Shown: positions 13,121 through 20,705 of the stretch, piece after piece | Position numbering within the stretch: position 1 is the stretch's first letter | Layout of the letters: each line of letters opens with the position of its first letter | Source of the DNA: CAZKTS01 sp964555735 | Lineage (GTDB): Bacteria > Actinomycetota > Acidimicrobiia > IMCC26256 > PALSA-555 | Assembly: GCA_964555735.1 (NCBI GenBank) | Contig: CAZKTS010000074.1 | Span: forward strand, 1 to 21,752 | Reading direction: 5' to 3' | Length of the DNA: 21,752 bases | Position numbers and translations under genes: made by a program | The notes under the pieces: model-generated | The model's database searches: none | The model's input: the letters and a program-made list of their open reading frames with translations, nothing else | What the model was told of the DNA's origin: nothing

Positions 13121-14602
13121 ATGGTGACCGTGGGGCGACGTCGGGGCATCAGGACGGCCGTCGTGGCGGTCATCGCGACCGCGACGGCGACGGTGTGGGC
13201 TCTGCCGGCCGGGGCGGCGCCGCCCGCCGCGCCGGTGTTCGTGCCGGGCCCGTGCCCGGGCGGGCTCACCGCGCCCACGCTCGAGTGCGGCACCGTCACC
13301 GTGCCCGAGCGGCGCGACGACCCTGACGGCAACCAGGTCGTCCTCGCCGTCGCGGTCATCCACCCGCCGACGGCCGAGAGCGAGATCGCCGAGCCGCCGC
13401 TCCTGTACCTCAGTGGCGGTCCGGGCGACTCCGCGCTCAGCCAGCTGCCCGACCGCGTCGAGCACCCGCTCGTCACCGACCGCGACGTCATCCTCGTCGA
13501 CCTGCGCGGCATCGGCGCATCGACGCCGTCGCTCTCGTGCCCGGAGATCGATGACGCGGCGTTCTTCGGCACCGCGACCTACGCGCCCGACCGACGCCCG
13601 ACGTACCTCGCGCAGGTGCAGGCGTGCCGCGACCGCTTGGTCGACGACGGCGTCGACCTCACCGCCTACGACAGCGCCGAGACCGTCGCCGACCTCGTCG
13701 ACCTGCGCCGCGCGCTCGGCATCGACGAGTGGAGCGTCTACGGCGTCAGCAACGGCGGCCGGCTCGCACTCGAGCTCGCTCGTCGTCACCCCGACGGCAT
13801 CGCCAGCCTCGTGCTCGACAGCCCGGTCGCCCCGCAGGGCAACTTCTTCCTCGACCGCTGGCCGCGCGCCGATCGCGCCTTCGACGCGCTCTTCCGTGCG
13901 TGCGAACAGGACACGATGTGCGCCGCCGCGCATCCCGACCTCGAGGCTCGCTTCTACGACCTCGTCGAGCGGCTTCGCGCCGACCCGGTCACCGCCGACG
14001 GCATCGTGTTCGACGATCGCAACACCATCGAGATCCTGCGCAACGGCATGTACGACACGTCGCTCATCCCGGCGATCCCCGGCCTGATCGACCAGCTCAG
14101 CCGGGGTCAGGCGTTCGACCTCGTCGCGAGCCAGGTGCGTGCCGCGCAGACCGACCCGTTCGCGCTGGCCTACAGCGACGGCACGGGCTTCTCGACGAGC
14201 TGCCGCGAGGAGGTGGCGTTCGCCCGGCCGGCGCAGCTCGCCGCCCTGGCGAAGCGGCTCCCCGAGCTCCGCCGCGTCGTGCTCGACGACACGTTCCTCG
14301 ACGAGTGCGAGGTCTGGGACGTCGGTCGTGCGGATCGATCGTTCGGGCGCCCCGTGCGCACCGACATCCCGGCCCTGATCCTCGCCGGCGAGCTCGACCC
14401 GGCGACCGGCCTGCCGTCGGCGGAGGCGGTCGCCCGCACGCTCCCGAACGGTCGGGTGGTCGAGCTCCCCGGCCTCGGCCACGCCGTCGCGTTCGCGGGG
14501 GTCGACTGCCCGCGCGAGATCATCCGGGCCTTCCTCCTCGCCCCCGACGGCCCGCTCGACACCACCTGCGCCATCGCGATGCCGGAGCCGTCGTTCGGCT
14601 AG
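13121..14602 (+). CDS. Secreted alpha/beta-hydrolase (prolyl/tripeptidyl aminopeptidase-like)
   Basis: 493 residues with a signal peptide (RRRGIR, then a hydrophobic core to ~28, cleavage around AGAA-P near 33). Alpha/beta-hydrolase fold of the S33/tripeptidyl-aminopeptidase type: oxyanion-region YLSGGPGDSA (~100), nucleophile elbow GVSNGG (Ser210), acid in LAGELDPATG (Asp426) and His454 in GLGHAV. The lid lies between ~235 and 390. Cys residues in PCPGG, SCPE, QACRD, RACEQDTMCAAA, SCREE, DECE, VDCP and TTCA suggest disulfides, in line with export. It likely hydrolyses peptides or esters outside the membrane. A clear Shine-Dalgarno sequence supports the start. Flanked on both sides by related hairpin repeats. 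Confidence 0.9.
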   Translation: MVTVGRRRGIRTAVVAVIATATATVWALPAGAAPPAAPVFVPGPCPGGLTAPTLECGTVTVPERRDDPDGNQVVLAVAVIHPPTAESEIAEPPLLYLSGGPGDSALSQLPDRVEHPLVTDRDVILVDLRGIGASTPSLSCPEIDDAAFFGTATYAPDRRPTYLAQVQACRDRLVDDGVDLTAYDSAETVADLVDLRRALGIDEWSVYGVSNGGRLALELARRHPDGIASLVLDSPVAPQGNFFLDRWPRADRAFDALFRACEQDTMCAAAHPDLEARFYDLVERLRADPVTADGIVFDDRNTIEILRNGMYDTSLIPAIPGLIDQLSRGQAFDLVASQVRAAQTDPFALAYSDGTGFSTSCREEVAFARPAQLAALAKRLPELRRVVLDDTFLDECEVWDVGRADRSFGRPVRTDIPALILAGELDPATGLPSAEAVARTLPNGRVVELPGLGHAVAFAGVDCPREIIRAFLLAPDGPLDTTCAIAMPEPSFG

Positions 14603-14631
14603 GCCCGCCCGGGCGTGCGCCGCGAGGCCGT

Positions 14632-14698
14632 CCAGAGCCCGTTCTCGGCACGTTGAGTGTCATATGGACTGACGCAACGTGCCAAGAACCGGCCCTGG
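14632..14698. repeat. Long inverted repeat between convergent genes, copy 2 (also terminator-like)
   Basis: Arms 14632-14655 and 14675-14698 pair at 21 of 24 positions, with a 19-base AT-richer loop that can add a GTCA/TGAC stem. It sits between the ends of the secreted hydrolase (+) and the flavoprotein (-), so it can end transcription both ways. The core GTTCTTGGCACG also occurs in the hairpin at 13012-13072, upstream of the same hydrolase. Confidence 0.75.
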
Positions 14699-14704
14699 CC
14701 CTTA

Positions 14705-14728
14705 ACCTGGACCTTGACCTTGACCTTG
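14705..14728. repeat. Tandem hexamer repeat next to a stop codon
   Basis: One ACCTGG (14705-14710) followed by three perfect ACCTTG units (14711-14728), two bases before the minus-strand stop codon of the flavoprotein gene. On the minus strand, in frame after that TAG, it would read alternating Lys-Val. Confidence 0.8.
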
Positions 14729-14730
14729 GA

Positions 14731-16731
14731 CTAGATCGCGCGTCCGGCAACGTGGCCGTCGTAGACGGCTCGGTCGACGGGGCGGACGGCGACGGCGTCG
14801 CCGACGACGTGCAGCTCGTCCACCTTCCCGCGCAGCTCGTCGGCCAGCGCGGTGTTCGGCAGGCCGTGCGTGCGGATCACCACGGTGTCGACGGCCGGGA
14901 TCGTCTCCATCGCGCGCGACAGCGTGTCGACCAGGAGCACGTCGTGGTCGCCGATCATCCCGAGCACGGTGTTCGGCCGCCACGTCATCCCGGCCTGCAC
15001 CGCGCGAGGCAGGATCGCGGCCTGCGTCTCGCCGTCGAGCGCCATCGGGACGGGGAGCGGCGTCACGCAGATCGCGGTGCGCCCCTGCGTCGCCAGCATC
15101 TCGCCGAGCCCGATGGCCTGCGCGTGCCCGACCGCATCGAGCAGCACGATCGTCGACCCGAGCGAGTCGGGGTCGTCGAGCGCGCGCCGCAGCGCCTCGA
15201 CGTGATCGAGCACCCAGTCCTGCTCCGAGCCCGGCACCGGCATGGGGTGGTACGCGGCCAGGCCCATCTTGGTGGCCCGCCCGCCGGTCGCGATCACCAC
15301 CGCGTCCGGCGAGAGCGCGAGCACCGACTCGGCCGTCGCCTCCACACCCGTGCGCACGTCGACGCCCTGACGCGTGCACTCGCCGATCCGCCACGAGGCG
15401 AGCAGGCCGATCTCCTCCCGCCCGGGCAGCGTGCGGGCCAGCCGGATCGCGCCGCCGAGCTCGGCGTCGCGCTCGAGCAGGGTCACGTCGTGGCCACGGG
15501 CCGCGGCCACCCACGCGGCCTCGAGCCCACCCGGACCGCCGCCCACCACGACCACCTTCTTCGGCGTCGTGGCGGGTTCCATCGTGCCGAGCCCGAGGTC
15601 GTCCTCGCGCCCGACGGCCGGGTTCTGCACGCAGTTGATCGGCATCGACTGGAGCAGGTTGCCGTAGCAGGACTGGTTGATCCCGGTGCACGCCCGGATC
15701 TCCTCGTCGCGCCCCTCACGGGCCTTGTTCACCCACTCGGGGTCGGCGATGAGCGCACGCACGAGCGTGATGCCGTCGGCCTCGTGGTTGTCGATGATGC
15801 GCTCCGCCTCGTCGGGCTGGAGGATGCGGTGCACCGTGAAGACGGGCGTGTCGCGCACGGCCTTCTTCACCGCGTGCGCGGCGTACACGCCGAGCAGGTG
15901 CGGCGAGTAGTTCGTGCGCACCATGCCGATGCCACCGATGCCGATGCTCACGTTGAGGAAGTCGACGAGCCCGAGCTGCTCGTACCGGGCCGCGACCTCG
16001 GCGCAGTCGTCGGCGGTCAGGCCCGGACCGTGGCGCTCCTCGTCGTCGCCGGCGAGGCGCAGACCGACGGCGGCGCGGTCGCCGACCGCCTCGCGCACCG
16101 CGCGCAGCACCTCCACGCCGAAGCGCATCCGGTTCTCGAGCGAGCCGCCGTAGCCGTCGTCGCGCCGGTTGAACTTGGGCGAGAGGAACTGGTGCAGCAG
16201 GTACCCGTGCGCGCTCTGGATCTCGATGCCGTCGAACCCGCCGGCGACGGCGTTGTTGGCGCACCGCACGTGGTAGTCGATCATCTCGGCGATGTCGTCG
16301 GCGTCCATCGCCTTCGGCGCTTCCATGTGGTCGGGCGCGACCGACGGTGCGACCGCGACCTCCTTGGACCAGTTGCCGAGCATCATGGCGCCCGAGTGCG
16401 TGAGCTGGATGAACGCGGCCGCGCCGTGCTCGTGCACCTGGCTCGTGAGCGCCTGGTAGTGGGGGATCGACTCGGGGTCCCAGCCGTTGGCGTTGTTCGG
16501 CATCTTGTAGGCCGTGTTCGGCGCGACGGCCGTCTCGCCCGCGATCACCGCGGCCACCCCGCCCCGCGCCCGGTCGGCGAGGTAGCGGCCGTAGCGGCGG
16601 CCGTAGAAGCCGGGCTCGCCCCACACCGGGTTGGGCTCGGTGAACATCGTGAAGTGGGCGCCGAAGATGATCCGGTTGCGGAGCTCGACCGGGCCCACCT
16701 GAAGCGGCTGGAAGAGAGCGTCATGCGCCAT
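14731..16731 (-). CDS. Old Yellow Enzyme / 2,4-dienoyl-CoA reductase-like flavoprotein
   Basis: 666 residues. ATG 16731 (MAHDALFQPLQVGPVELRNRI) matches the family N-terminus; the frame is open further up but without homology. Residues ~1-345 are an FMN TIM barrel (HGYLLHQFLSPKFNRRDDGYGGSLENR at 175-201). An Fe-S region follows at 348-367, then an FAD/NAD(P) Rossmann half (VVVVGGGPGGLEAAW from 393, LLERDAELGG). The layout equals E. coli FadH and trimethylamine dehydrogenase. The Fe-S cysteines keep the FadH spacing (348, 355, 367), but the second ligand position is Ile351. Expected work: NAD(P)H-dependent reduction of an unsaturated acyl-CoA or steroid, or an amine/ether demethylation-type reaction. 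Divergent from a P450 gene with a 79-bp shared gap. No Shine-Dalgarno sequence seen. Confidence 0.9.
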   Translation of the reverse strand: MAHDALFQPLQVGPVELRNRIIFGAHFTMFTEPNPVWGEPGFYGRRYGRYLADRARGGVAAVIAGETAVAPNTAYKMPNNANGWDPESIPHYQALTSQVHEHGAAAFIQLTHSGAMMLGNWSKEVAVAPSVAPDHMEAPKAMDADDIAEMIDYHVRCANNAVAGGFDGIEIQSAHGYLLHQFLSPKFNRRDDGYGGSLENRMRFGVEVLRAVREAVGDRAAVGLRLAGDDEERHGPGLTADDCAEVAARYEQLGLVDFLNVSIGIGGIGMVRTNYSPHLLGVYAAHAVKKAVRDTPVFTVHRILQPDEAERIIDNHEADGITLVRALIADPEWVNKAREGRDEEIRACTGINQSCYGNLLQSMPINCVQNPAVGREDDLGLGTMEPATTPKKVVVVGGGPGGLEAAWVAAARGHDVTLLERDAELGGAIRLARTLPGREEIGLLASWRIGECTRQGVDVRTGVEATAESVLALSPDAVVIATGGRATKMGLAAYHPMPVPGSEQDWVLDHVEALRRALDDPDSLGSTIVLLDAVGHAQAIGLGEMLATQGRTAICVTPLPVPMALDGETQAAILPRAVQAGMTWRPNTVLGMIGDHDVLLVDTLSRAMETIPAVDTVVIRTHGLPNTALADELRGKVDELHVVGDAVAVRPVDRAVYDGHVAGRAI

Positions 16732-16755
16732 GGGCCGCAGGTTGTCACAGCCGCG

Positions 16756-16790
16756 ACCCCCGGCGAGGGGTGAGGCTGACGCCGCCGTCA
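16756..16790. promoter_or_regulatory. Two inverted repeats in the flavoprotein/P450 divergent gap
   Basis: ACCCC (16756-16760) faces GGGGT (16767-16771), and TGACG (16777-16781) faces CGTCA (16786-16790), in the 79-bp gap between divergent starts. They are candidate operator half-site pairs; evidence is position and symmetry only. Confidence 0.35.
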
Positions 16791-16810
16791 GGGTCTGGCA
16801 GGCTGGGGGG

Positions 16811-18073
16811 ATGAGCAGCCCCGACCTCCAGGACGCCGCACCCGGCGACGAGTACGACCCGTTCGCCGACTTCGACGCCTCGGCGGGCATCGGCGAGGTG
16901 CGCGACCCGTACCCCGTGTTCCACGAGCTGCGTGCCGAGTGCCCGGTGCACGTCGGCGCGCTCAACGAGCGACTGGGGATCGAGCCGGGGCTCGAGGCCG
17001 CGCTGGTGGGCAATGCGGCTACGCCGCACACGGTGCTGTCGTTCGAGACCGTCCAGCAGGCGCTCAAGGACGGCGAGGTGTTCTCGTCGTCGGGCTACGC
17101 CGACAGCATAGGTCTCGTCTTCGGGCACTCGATCCTCGAGATGGACGAGCCGGAGCACCACCAGTACCGCGCGCTCATCCAGCAGGCGTTCACACGCAAG
17201 GCGATGGAGAGGTGGGAGGCAGACCTCGTGCACCCGATCGTGCACGGGCTCGTCGACACGTTCGCGGAGCGCGGCGAGGCCGAGCTGGTGCGCGAGCTCT
17301 TCTTCCCGTTCCCCGTCACGGTGATCGCGGGGATGATCGGTCTCCCCGATGACGACCTCGCTGCGTTCCACGCCAAGGCGGTCGAGCTGATCTCGATCAC
17401 CATCGACATCGAGCGCGGCCTCAACGCGTCGCAGTGGCTGTACGACTACTTCGCGCGGATCATCGCCGAGCGTCGCCAGGACCCGCGCGGTGACCTCATC
17501 AGTGTGCTCGCGCAGGCCGAGCTCGACGGCGTGCAGCTGACCGACGACGAGATCATCGCGTTCCTGCGGCTCCTGCTCCCGGCGGGCGCGGAGACCACGT
17601 ACCGGTCGTCGAGCAACCTCATGTACGGGCTGCTCTCCAACCCCGACCAGCTCGACGCGCTGCGCAAGGACCGCGCGCTGCTGCCGCAGGCGATCGAGGA
17701 GGGGTTGCGCTGGGAGCCGCCGCTCACCGGCATCGGCCGTACCACGACGCGCGACATCGAGGTGGCGGGCGTCGTGATTCCGGCGGGCTCACCGGTCCAG
17801 ATCCAGATGGGCGGCGCGAACCGCGACCCGTCGCGCTGGGAGAACCCCGACGAGTTCGACCTCTTCCGCGAGCCCAAGCAGCACATGGCGTTCGCGTTCG
17901 GTCCGCACATGTGCCTCGGCATGCACCTCGCGCGCATGGAGACGACGGTCGTCATAAACGCCGTGCTCGACCGCCTTCCCAACGTCCGCTTCGCCCCCGA
18001 CGCCGACGACCCCCACATCAGCGGCCTCGCCTTCCGCGCCCCCAACCACCTCCCTGTCGTCTTCGACGCGTAG
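16811..18073 (+). CDS. Cytochrome P450
   Basis: 420 residues. ATG 16811 has GGGGGG directly before it; an in-frame ATG at 16730 lies outside homology and overlaps the divergent gene's start, so I did not use it. Soluble bacterial P450: MDEPEHHQYRALIQQAF (C-helix, ~111-127), I-helix AGAETT at 258-263 with the acid-Thr pair Glu261-Thr262, ExxR Glu297-Arg300, and heme loop FAFGPHMCLGMHLAR with Cys368. An acidic N-terminal tail of ~25 residues precedes the fold (EYDPFADFDASAG). No ferredoxin gene is linked. Paired divergently with the dienoyl-reductase-like flavoprotein, so the two may act on one substrate. CYP family and substrate cannot be stated; it lacks an obvious CYP125/CYP142 look. Confidence 0.94.
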   Translation: MSSPDLQDAAPGDEYDPFADFDASAGIGEVRDPYPVFHELRAECPVHVGALNERLGIEPGLEAALVGNAATPHTVLSFETVQQALKDGEVFSSSGYADSIGLVFGHSILEMDEPEHHQYRALIQQAFTRKAMERWEADLVHPIVHGLVDTFAERGEAELVRELFFPFPVTVIAGMIGLPDDDLAAFHAKAVELISITIDIERGLNASQWLYDYFARIIAERRQDPRGDLISVLAQAELDGVQLTDDEIIAFLRLLLPAGAETTYRSSSNLMYGLLSNPDQLDALRKDRALLPQAIEEGLRWEPPLTGIGRTTTRDIEVAGVVIPAGSPVQIQMGGANRDPSRWENPDEFDLFREPKQHMAFAFGPHMCLGMHLARMETTVVINAVLDRLPNVRFAPDADDPHISGLAFRAPNHLPVVFDA

Positions 18074-18079
18074 GTGGTC

Positions 18080-18097
18080 GACCGGGGAGCCCCGGTC
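18080..18097. terminator. Terminator hairpin after the P450
   Basis: GACCGGG pairs with CCCGGTC around GAGC, seven bases after the TAG, then AAGATCTTGTTTGG. The compact GC stem followed by a T-containing run fits an intrinsic terminator for the plus-strand P450. Confidence 0.7.
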
Positions 18098-18108
18098 AAG
18101 ATCTTGTT
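18095..18108. promoter_or_regulatory. Second KstR2-like palindrome, in a terminator region
   Basis: GTCAAGATCTTGTT contains the perfect decamer CAAGATCTTG and fits nine of the ten fixed positions of AnCAAGnnCTTGnT. It lies between two convergent stops, not at a promoter, so it may be chance or part of terminator folding. Confidence 0.25.
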
Positions 18109-18150
18109 TGGTGGGTCGATGCGGCTCGGGGGGGCGCGTTCGACCAAACA
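18105..18150. terminator. Inverted repeat before the amidohydrolase stop
   Basis: TGTTTGG (18105-18111) pairs with CCAAACA (18144-18150), with further TCGA/TCGA pairing inside after a bulge. It lies just downstream of the minus-strand amidohydrolase stop and can serve as that operon's terminator. Confidence 0.55.
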
Positions 18151-18156
18151 GAGTCC

Positions 18157-19257
18157 CTAGACGCCGTACAGGCGCGACGGGTTGTCCCAGAGGATCTTCT
18201 GCTTCTCCGGTTCGGTGAGGTCGTCGCGCTTGGTGAAGTCCCTCACGCCGTCGGGGAAGGTGCCCTCGGGGTGGGGGAAGTCCGACGCGGTGACGATGCA
18301 GTCGGCGCCCAGGGCGTCGACGACGTTGCGGAGGTTCGGCTCCTCCATCTCGGCCGAGATGAAGCACTGTCGGCGGAACAGCTCGCTCGGCGGAGCGCTC
18401 AGCTCCTCGACGTCCAGCCCGGCGTAGCGCTCGTACAGCTCGTCGAGCCACCACAGCCAGAACGGCAGCCAGCCTGCGCCCGACTCGAGCACGACGACCC
18501 GCAGGCCGGGGTGCCGGTCGCAGATCCCGCCGACGAGGAAGGAGAAGAGGGTGAGCTGCGCCTCCAGCGGGAACGCGGCGGCGATGCGGGGGAGCGCCCA
18601 GTCGCCGAAGCGGTCCGCGCCGAGCTGACCGAGCCCGGTGCCGGCGACGTTGTGCAGCGCGAGTGCGACATCGAGCTCCTCGAGCGTCGACCACAGCGGG
18701 TCGTAGTACGGCCGCTCGAGCGTGACGCCCGGCAGCGGCGGCTCGGGCAGCACGAAGAACGCACGCTGCCCGAGCTCCTCGACACCTCGTCGTGCTTCGG
18801 CGATCGCAGCGTCCACGTTGCGCAGGTCGAGCTGACCGACGGCGAAGAGCCGGTCGGGCACGTTGGCCACGAACGCGGCCGCCCAGTCGTTGTACGCCCG
18901 CACGATCGCGGCGGCGAGCGTCGGGTCGAGCCCCCACGCCGCGACCTGCATGAGGCCGCGGCTCGGGTACAGCGTCATGCGGTCGATGCCCTGGTCGGCC
19001 ATCGCAATGACGTAGGCCTCGGGGTCCCACCCGCGCTCGTCGTAGCGCTTGTAGGTGGTCGCCCACTCCTCGTTCAGCGTCGACAGCCCGCCGGCGAGGC
19101 GCCGCCACCGCACCGTCGGCACCCGACGGTCGCCGTCGATGATGGTCGCGCCGCGGTCCGTCGACCCCACGGGCGCGCGGTCGCGCAGCGCGGGCTCGAT
19201 GTGCTCCGCCCAGAGGTCGGGCGGCTCCATGAAGTGGGAGTCGGCGTCCCAGATCAT
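18157..19257 (-). CDS. Amidohydrolase family 2 (ACMSD-like TIM-barrel hydrolase/decarboxylase)
   Basis: 366 residues, ATG 19257. Metal-dependent TIM barrel of the Amidohydro_2 group: N-terminal DADSHFMEP (metal-ligand region, residues 4-12), a central ALHNVAG, ICDRHPGLRVVVLESGAGW and the late TASDFPHPEGTFPDGV with its catalytic Asp, ending KILWDNPSRLYGV, the usual family C-terminus. Members decarboxylate or hydrolyse carboxylated rings, and many unassigned ones sit in actinobacterial acyl-CoA and steroid gene groups. Cytoplasmic. It begins 24 bases after the GerW/YtfJ-like stop on the same strand, so it is the last gene of the FadD-SDR-GerW operon. Substrate unknown; ring or lactone hydrolysis in that pathway is a guess. 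Confidence 0.9.
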   Translation of the reverse strand: MIWDADSHFMEPPDLWAEHIEPALRDRAPVGSTDRGATIIDGDRRVPTVRWRRLAGGLSTLNEEWATTYKRYDERGWDPEAYVIAMADQGIDRMTLYPSRGLMQVAAWGLDPTLAAAIVRAYNDWAAAFVANVPDRLFAVGQLDLRNVDAAIAEARRGVEELGQRAFFVLPEPPLPGVTLERPYYDPLWSTLEELDVALALHNVAGTGLGQLGADRFGDWALPRIAAAFPLEAQLTLFSFLVGGICDRHPGLRVVVLESGAGWLPFWLWWLDELYERYAGLDVEELSAPPSELFRRQCFISAEMEEPNLRNVVDALGADCIVTASDFPHPEGTFPDGVRDFTKRDDLTEPEKQKILWDNPSRLYGV

Positions 19258-19281
19258 CGGCTCGGGATCATCCGGTCGGGA

Positions 19282-19731
19282 TCAGGCGTGGTGACGGTGC
19301 GGCCGCAGCTGCCACGCCCGAGCGAGCAGGTGCAGTCGCGGCAGACGCTCGTCGTGGCGGTGGTGCCGTTCGTGCCGACGCCGACGGCGCAGCGCCGACT
19401 TCACCAGCGAGCGCCCGACGAGCATCCCGACGACGACCGTCGCGCCCACGACGATCACGCGCCCCATCGGATCGGTCACCGGCTCCCAGCGCACCACGCC
19501 GTCGCGGATCACGAACGCGCCGACCGGCCGGGCGTGGATGCCGAAGCCGGTGCCCGCGCCGGTCTGGCCCTGCGCGTCGACGCCGCCTCCGCCCCCGCCG
19601 CCACCGCTCACCGATGCCGCGGGGATGACGACGGTGCCGTCGCGCTCGATCGGATCGCCGTACACCCGCCGCACGGTCATCATGTCGCGCGACTTGTCGA
19701 CCATCGCGCTGATCTTCTCGATCTCGCTCAT
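19282..19731 (-). CDS. GerW/YtfJ-family protein with Arg/His-rich tail
   Basis: 149 residues, ATG 19731 overlapping the SDR stop as ATGA, with GGAAGGGAG upstream. The core matches the spore_YtfJ (GerW) family: RRVYGDPIERDGTVVIPAASV, an eight-Gly run at ~43-50, and GIHARPVGAFVIRDGVVRWEPV. A hydrophobic segment (~90-107, VIVVGATVVVGMLVG) could be a membrane helix, followed by a strongly basic tail rich in Arg and His to the C-terminus. In Bacillus the family member is a spore protein. In non-sporulating actinobacteria its role is unknown, so the name should not be read as sporulation. Its position inside a fatty-acid/steroid-type operon with overlapping genes is unusual. Confidence 0.82.
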   Translation of the reverse strand: MSEIEKISAMVDKSRDMMTVRRVYGDPIERDGTVVIPAASVSGGGGGGGGVDAQGQTGAGTGFGIHARPVGAFVIRDGVVRWEPVTDPMGRVIVVGATVVVGMLVGRSLVKSALRRRRRHERHHRHDERLPRLHLLARAWQLRPHRHHA

Positions 19732-20705
19732 CCTGCGCTCCCTTCCGACGGTGCGGTCGAGGCTCCGCCCTTCGCGTGGTACTGGTCGCTCCACTCTTTC
19801 GGCGGTGGGTCCGAGCGTCGCGCACCGGCGCCGAACATGCGAGGGAGCTCCTGGGCGAGGTCGTCGGCGGTCCAGCCGCGGTCGTCGCGCTCGGCAACCC
19901 GGTCCACCGCGAACGTCTGCACGTGCTCGACGGTCCCGCCCCGCACCTGGAACGTCTGCCCGCTCACCCAGCCCGCGGCCGGCGACGCCAGGAAGCACAC
20001 CATCTCGGCCACGTGCACCGGGTCGGTGGGGTCGAAGTCGACCTCCTGGCGCTCGGCGTTGCGCGAGATGCGCCATCCGATGTTGGCGAGCCGCGTCGCG
20101 GCCGACGGCATGATGCAGTTCGCGGTCACGCCGTACGGCGCCATCTCGGTGGCGACGGCCTCCGTGAAAGCCAATGCGCCAGCCTTCGCGGCCACGTAGT
20201 TCGACTGCCCGGCGCCGCCGTAGAGCAGCAATCCGGTCGACGTGTTGACGATGCGCCCGCCCTCGCCGCGCCCGGCCTTGTGCTCGGCGCGCCACCAGCG
20301 GCACGCCGGCGCGGTCACCGAGAACGTGCCGCGCAGGTGCACCGCGATCACGTCGTCCCACTCGTCGTCGCCGAGGTTGAAGACCATCCGCGGCCGACCG
20401 AAGCCCGCGTTGTTGACGACGATGTCGACGCGGCCCCACTCGTCGAGCGCGTGCTGCACGACGGCCGCGCCGCCGTCCTTGGTCGCGATGTTGCTGCGGT
20501 CGGCGACGGCCTCGCCGCCGGCGGCCTGGATCTCGTGCACCACCTCTTGGGCCGGCGTCTCGTCAGTGAGACTCCCGTCGGTGGCAACACCCAGGTCGTT
20601 GACCACGACCTTCGCCCCGTACGCCGCGAGTCGCATCGCCTCCGCCCGCCCGATCCCGCGCCCGGCACCGGTGACGACGGCGACCCGCCCGCTGAGGTCG
20701 GTCAC
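19728..20705 (-). CDS. Short-chain dehydrogenase (MFE-2/17beta-HSD4-type 3-hydroxyacyl-CoA dehydrogenase-like)
   Basis: 325 residues, GTG 20705, whose GTGA overlaps the stop of the acyl-CoA synthetase. Classical SDR with all motifs: TGAGRGIG (12-19), VNDLGVATDGS, NNAG (98-101), Ser156, Tyr170 and Lys174 in YVAAK. The long, Gly/Asp-containing cofactor loop and the VVVNDLG motif are those of the dehydrogenase half of peroxisomal-type multifunctional enzymes, so a 3-hydroxyacyl-CoA (bile-acid/sterol side chain) or 17-hydroxysteroid substrate is likely. An extra ~60-residue C-terminal part (RVAERDDRGWTADDLAQELPRMF) goes beyond the usual 250-270 aa SDR. Operon position between FadD and the GerW-like gene supports beta-oxidation. 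Confidence 0.9.
   Translation of the reverse strand: MTDLSGRVAVVTGAGRGIGRAEAMRLAAYGAKVVVNDLGVATDGSLTDETPAQEVVHEIQAAGGEAVADRSNIATKDGGAAVVQHALDEWGRVDIVVNNAGFGRPRMVFNLGDDEWDDVIAVHLRGTFSVTAPACRWWRAEHKAGRGEGGRIVNTSTGLLLYGGAGQSNYVAAKAGALAFTEAVATEMAPYGVTANCIMPSAATRLANIGWRISRNAERQEVDFDPTDPVHVAEMVCFLASPAAGWVSGQTFQVRGGTVEHVQTFAVDRVAERDDRGWTADDLAQELPRMFGAGARRSDPPPKEWSDQYHAKGGASTAPSEGSAG

Noticed and set aside
12134..14482. Very long open minus-strand frame (782 codons)
   Set aside because: Opposite to the SDR-like protein and the secreted hydrolase, which have clear motifs; its composition is typical of high-GC antisense frames.
14606..14615. CGCCCGGGCG palindrome after the hydrolase stop
   Set aside because: Ten GC-only bases are easily chance at this composition, and the larger inverted repeat 16 bases on is the better terminator.
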